Source of the DNA: Leucobacter chromiiresistens | GTDB lineage: Bacteria; Actinomycetota; Actinomycetes; Actinomycetales; Microbacteriaceae | Length of the DNA: 64,000 nucleotides | NCBI RefSeq assembly: GCF_900102345.1 | Contig: NZ_FNKB01000002.1 | Coordinates: 62,001 to 126,000, forward strand | Direction: 5' to 3' | Shown here: positions 61,071-64,000 of the stretch, one piece after another | How positions within the stretch are numbered: the first letter of the stretch is position 1 | Layout of the letters: every line of letters begins with the position of its first letter | Made by a program: the position numbers and the translations under genes | Notes under the pieces: model-generated | Told to the model about the DNA's origin: nothing | The model's input: the letters and a program-made list of their open reading frames with translations, nothing else | The model's database searches: none

Positions 61071-62666
61071 ATGTCAGCCGACGCCGAATCCATCGAGCCC
61101 CTGCCCACTGAGCCGCCGTCGACCGAGTCGGGGCGCGCCGACGCCGAACGGACGGAGCCCGTCGATGCGCTGCCCGTCTCCGCCGGCATCGTGCTCGAGC
61201 ACGACTTCGCCTCGCGGCTGCCCGAGCTCGCCGTACCCTGGCGTGCGTTCCGTCCGGAGGAGCCCCGAACCCTCGCCTGGAACGACGCGCTCGCCGCAGA
61301 GCTCGGCATCGACGCCGATCGACTCCCCGAGCCGCTGCGCGCGCGCTTTCTGCTCGGCAACGCGCTGCCGCAGGGGAGCGCCCCCGTGGCTCAGGCGTAC
61401 GCGGGGCACCAGTTCGGCGGCTACTCCCCGAGACTCGGCGACGGTCGGGCGCTGCTGCTCGGCGAGCTGCGCGACCCGTCGGGGCGACTCCGAGACCTGC
61501 ACCTCAAGGGATCGGGGCGCACGCCGTTCGCGCGCGCCGACGGGTTCGCCGCGGTGGCCCCCATGCTGCGGGAGTACCTCATGGGGGAGGCGATGGCGGC
61601 CCTCGGCGTGCCGACCACCCGCGCGCTCGGCGTGGTCGCGACGGGGCGGCGCGTGCCGCGCGACGGCGAACTGCGCGACGGCGCCGTGCTCGCTCGCGTC
61701 GCGAGCAGTCACCTGCGCGTGGGCTCGTTCCAGTTCGCGCGGGGGCTCGGGGATGCGGAGGTGCTGGTGCGCCTCGCCGACTACGCCGTCGAGCGGCACG
61801 CACCCGAGCTGGCAGGCGCGCCCGATCGGTACGTCGGGCTGCTCGACGCGGTCGTGCGCGCGCAGGCCGGGCTCGTCGCGCAGTGGGTGCTGGTCGGCTT
61901 CGTGCACGGCGTGATGAACACCGACAACATGACGATCTCGGGCGAGACCATCGACTACGGGCCGTGCGCCTTCATCGACGCCTTCGACCCCGCGGCCTCC
62001 TTCAGCTCGATCGATCACCAGGGCCGATACGCCTTCGGCAACCAGCCCTCCATCGCGCTCTGGAACCTCACGCGATTCGCGGAGACGCTGCTCCCGCTGC
62101 TCGCTCCCGATGTCGAAACGGCGAAGTCGACGGCCGTCGCCTCCCTCGATCGCTTCGGAGGGCTCTACAACGATGCATGGATGGCCGGAATGCGCGGCAA
62201 GCTCGGGCTCGCGCACGCAGCGGGCCGGGCGGCGGTCGACGACCGCGCGCTCGCCGAGTTGACGGCCGACATGCTCACCGACCTGCAACGGCACCGCATC
62301 GACTACACGAGCTTCTTCCGGGCCCTGGGGCGGGCCGCCGCGGGAGACCCGACGGCACTCGACGGGGTGCTGCCCCGCGAGGGCGGCGGGAGCGGCGCGG
62401 GCGACTGGGGTTCCGGGGGCTGGGTGCAGCGCTGGCTCGGCGCGGGGCCCGATGCGGGCGAGATGGATCGCGCCAACCCGCTCTACATTCCGCGCAATCA
62501 CCTGGTCGAGGAGGCGCTCGCTGCGGCGGAGCGGGGCGACTTCGGGCCGTTCTCGCGCCTGCTCGACGTGCTCGCGCGTCCGTTCGAGGAGCAGAGCGGC
62601 AACGAGCGGTACGAGCGGCCTGCGCCCGAGGGCGGCCCCGCGCACGTCACCTTCTGCGGAACCTGA
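61071..62666 (+). CDS. selO: SelO/YdiU protein AMPylase
   Basis: 531 aa. The pseudokinase-fold signature includes [56 protein letters not shown] and FNQP-like [17 protein letters not shown]. SelO transfers AMP to Ser/Thr/Tyr of redox-related proteins. Variable Pro/Gly linker in the C-terminal third. Stand-alone gene, probably leaderless. Confidence 0.94.
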   Translation: MSADAESIEPLPTEPPSTESGRADAERTEPVDALPVSAGIVLEHDFASRLPELAVPWRAFRPEEPRTLAWNDALAAELGIDADRLPEPLRARFLLGNALPQGSAPVAQAYAGHQFGGYSPRLGDGRALLLGELRDPSGRLRDLHLKGSGRTPFARADGFAAVAPMLREYLMGEAMAALGVPTTRALGVVATGRRVPRDGELRDGAVLARVASSHLRVGSFQFARGLGDAEVLVRLADYAVERHAPELAGAPDRYVGLLDAVVRAQAGLVAQWVLVGFVHGVMNTDNMTISGETIDYGPCAFIDAFDPAASFSSIDHQGRYAFGNQPSIALWNLTRFAETLLPLLAPDVETAKSTAVASLDRFGGLYNDAWMAGMRGKLGLAHAAGRAAVDDRALAELTADMLTDLQRHRIDYTSFFRALGRAAAGDPTALDGVLPREGGGSGAGDWGSGGWVQRWLGAGPDAGEMDRANPLYIPRNHLVEEALAAAERGDFGPFSRLLDVLARPFEEQSGNERYERPAPEGGPAHVTFCGT

Positions 62667-62813
62667 TCGGGCGAGCGCGCCCGCTGCAGGCCCGGCGGGC
62701 GGCGGCCCGCGGGGACACGACGAAGCCGCCCGCGATCCGAATCCCTGAGCGGGACCCGCATCGCGAGCGGCTGAGTCGCGGCGGGCGTGCTCGTCGCCCG
62801 CGCGGCGAGCGGG

Positions 62814-63362
62814 TTACGCCGTCTGGCCGGGGTGCTCGCCCTCGCCGATCTCCTCGACCAGCTTCGCGTTGAAGGCGGGGAGGTCGTCGGGCGTGCGGCT
62901 CGTGACGAGCCCCTGATCGACCACGACCTCCTCGTCGACCCACGTCGCCCCGGCGTTCTGCAGGTCGGTGCGGAGGCTGGCGTACGAGGTGACGGTGCGG
63001 CCGTGCAGCACGTCGGCGTCGGCGAGGATCCATCCGCCGTGGCAGATCGCTCCGACCGGCTTGTGCTGGGCGAAGAAGCTCTTCGTGAACGCGACCGCGT
63101 CGGCGTCGAGCCGGATCTGATCGCCGTTGACGACGCCGCCGGGCAGCACGAGTGCGTCGAAGTCGTCGGCCTTCGCGTCGGCCGACGTGAGCGAGACCTC
63201 CTGCTCGTGGCCGTTCTTGCCCGTGATCGAGCCGGTCTGGGTGGAGACGACGGTGACCTCTGCGCCGTGCTCCTGCACTGCCGAGATCGGTTCCGTGAGC
63301 TCGGAGTCCTCGAAGCCGTCGGTGGCGAGAACCGCGACGCGCTTGCCGGTGAGATGTGACAT
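62814..63362 (-). CDS. DJ-1/PfpI-family type 1 glutamine-amidotransferase-like protein
   Basis: 182 aa from ATG 63362, with an AGGAGG ribosome site 6 nt upstream. RVAVLATDGFEDSELTEPIS, the nucleophile elbow VGAICHGGWILADADVL (Cys-His-Gly) and DQGLVTSRTPDDLPAF are typical of PfpI/YhbO-like proteins, which act as proteases, chaperones or deglycases in stress. Convergent with selO. Confidence 0.93.
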   Translation of the reverse strand: MSHLTGKRVAVLATDGFEDSELTEPISAVQEHGAEVTVVSTQTGSITGKNGHEQEVSLTSADAKADDFDALVLPGGVVNGDQIRLDADAVAFTKSFFAQHKPVGAICHGGWILADADVLHGRTVTSYASLRTDLQNAGATWVDEEVVVDQGLVTSRTPDDLPAFNAKLVEEIGEGEHPGQTA

Positions 63363-63585
63363 GGGAGTACCTCCTGGGTTCGGGAGTTCGTTGTCCGTCG
63401 AGACCCGGATTCCGGGCCGACGACGTCCAGCCTCCCCGACGGCGGCGCGCGGCGGCACCCCGTTGCGAGGCGTCGGGCTCGGCGCTAGTCGCGCGAGCGA
63501 GGGGCGCCGAACCCGGCCCCGAGGCCGCGGCGGCCGCGTTTCGCCGCTGGAGAAACCGGGGTCGCGGCGGCGTAGTGTGGAGCGC

Positions 63586-64000
63586 ATGGCACGCATCATC
63601 ATCTTCGGCGGACACGGCAAGATCGCACTGCTCACGGAGCCTCTGCTCGCGGAGCGGGGCGACGAGGTGACGGCGGTGATCCGCAATCCGGATCAGGCGG
63701 ACGACGTGCGCGCGGCGGGCGCCGAGCCGCGCGTGGTCGACGTCGAGCAGCTCGACGTCGACCAGCTGACCGAGGTCATCGCGGGGCACGACGCCGTGGT
63801 GTGGTCGGCGGGTGCGGGCGGGGGCGACCCTCGCCGAACGCTCGCGGTCGATCGCGACGCGGCGATCCGCACCATGGACGCCGCGGCTCGCGCCGGGGTG
63901 CAGCGCTACGTCATGGTCTCGTACTTCGGGGCATCGCGCGATCACGGCGTCGACCTCGAGAACTCGTTCTTCACCTACGCGGAGGCGAAGTCGCAGGCCG
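63586..64000 (+). CDS. NAD(P)H-binding SDR-like protein, partial at the right edge
   Basis: 138 complete codons are visible from ATG 63586 before the window ends. MARIIIFGGHGKIALLTEPL is the glycine-rich NAD(P)-binding turn; DAVVWSAGAGGGDPRRTLAV then RAGVQRYVMVSYFGASRD fits the NmrA/SDR_a5 atypical short-chain group. The C-terminus is missing, so the exact class is open. 63363-63585 holds no other gene. Confidence 0.85.
   Translation, partial: MARIIIFGGHGKIALLTEPLLAERGDEVTAVIRNPDQADDVRAAGAEPRVVDVEQLDVDQLTEVIAGHDAVVWSAGAGGGDPRRTLAVDRDAAIRTMDAAARAGVQRYVMVSYFGASRDHGVDLENSFFTYAEAKSQA

Overview
The window is high-GC actinobacterial chromosome, most likely Microbacteriaceae (Leucobacter-like). This rests on a mycothiol-type maleylpyruvate-isomerase-like enzyme, a DUF7882-type small protein, an LppP/LprE-type lipoprotein, and many starts preceded by a TANNNT -10 hexamer 6-7 nt upstream, as expected for leaderless mRNAs. 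Most genes are ordinary housekeeping genes, often coupled by ATGA/TGATG stop-start overlaps. There is one tRNA cluster (Glu-Asp-Phe) and one integrated element.

Layout. 0-4 kb: LysR-effector-domain protein, ATL DNA-repair protein, VIT-family transporter, SRPBCC, ASCH and mycothiol-type enzymes. 4.1-8.5 kb: a type VII-secretion-like cassette. It holds an SAV_915-like protein, a 97-aa helical partner, a WXG-type effector with a glycine-rich hydrophobic tail, and three tandem paralogous membrane proteins that I infer to be immunity proteins. 8.5-19 kb: GNAT, membrane protein, lipoprotein, an HTH-ECF S-component fusion, a frameshifted LLM oxidoreductase, an ABC exporter pair, and aminopeptidases M17 and M18. 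19.5-28.5 kb: a catabolic operon (MHS transporter, amidohydrolase, ThDP enzyme, 2-hydroxyacid dehydrogenase, M20 hydrolase) divergent from a double-domain Lrp regulator. The operon and its regulator are bracketed by two inverted arrays of a 19-bp repeat.

29.07-38.63 kb: a 9.56-kb element inserted in the 3' end of tRNA-Phe, bounded by 78-bp direct repeats. It carries a tyrosine integrase, repressor, excisionase, small early genes, a RepA-like ATPase, a dense GTAC repeat cluster (candidate origin), HNH endonuclease, and small and large terminase. It has no portal, capsid, tail or lysis genes, so it looks like a phage satellite or a reduced prophage.

38.6-42.3 kb: photolyase, DUF1801 protein, fatty-acid desaturase. 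42.36-43.72 kb: a dead IS5-type element whose candidate ends also enclose a DUF6226-like gene. 44.1-49.4 kb: a surface-protein operon with four SipW-type (TasA/camelysin-like) exported proteins, a seven-blade RCC1-like secreted propeller, an LAKTG sortase substrate and a dedicated SipW-like signal peptidase. Its leader holds a C10-T-C7 tract that could phase-vary. 49.5-64 kb: AraC regulator, a membrane glycosyltransferase, an MFS transporter, an ABC-F protein with a possible leader peptide, MarR, a TIGR01777 epimerase, an MMPL transporter, SelO, a DJ-1/PfpI protein, and a partial NAD(P)-binding protein running off the right edge.

The three systems most worth following are the effector/triple-immunity cassette, the terminase-only tRNA-Phe element, and the SipW-RCC1-LPXTG surface operon.
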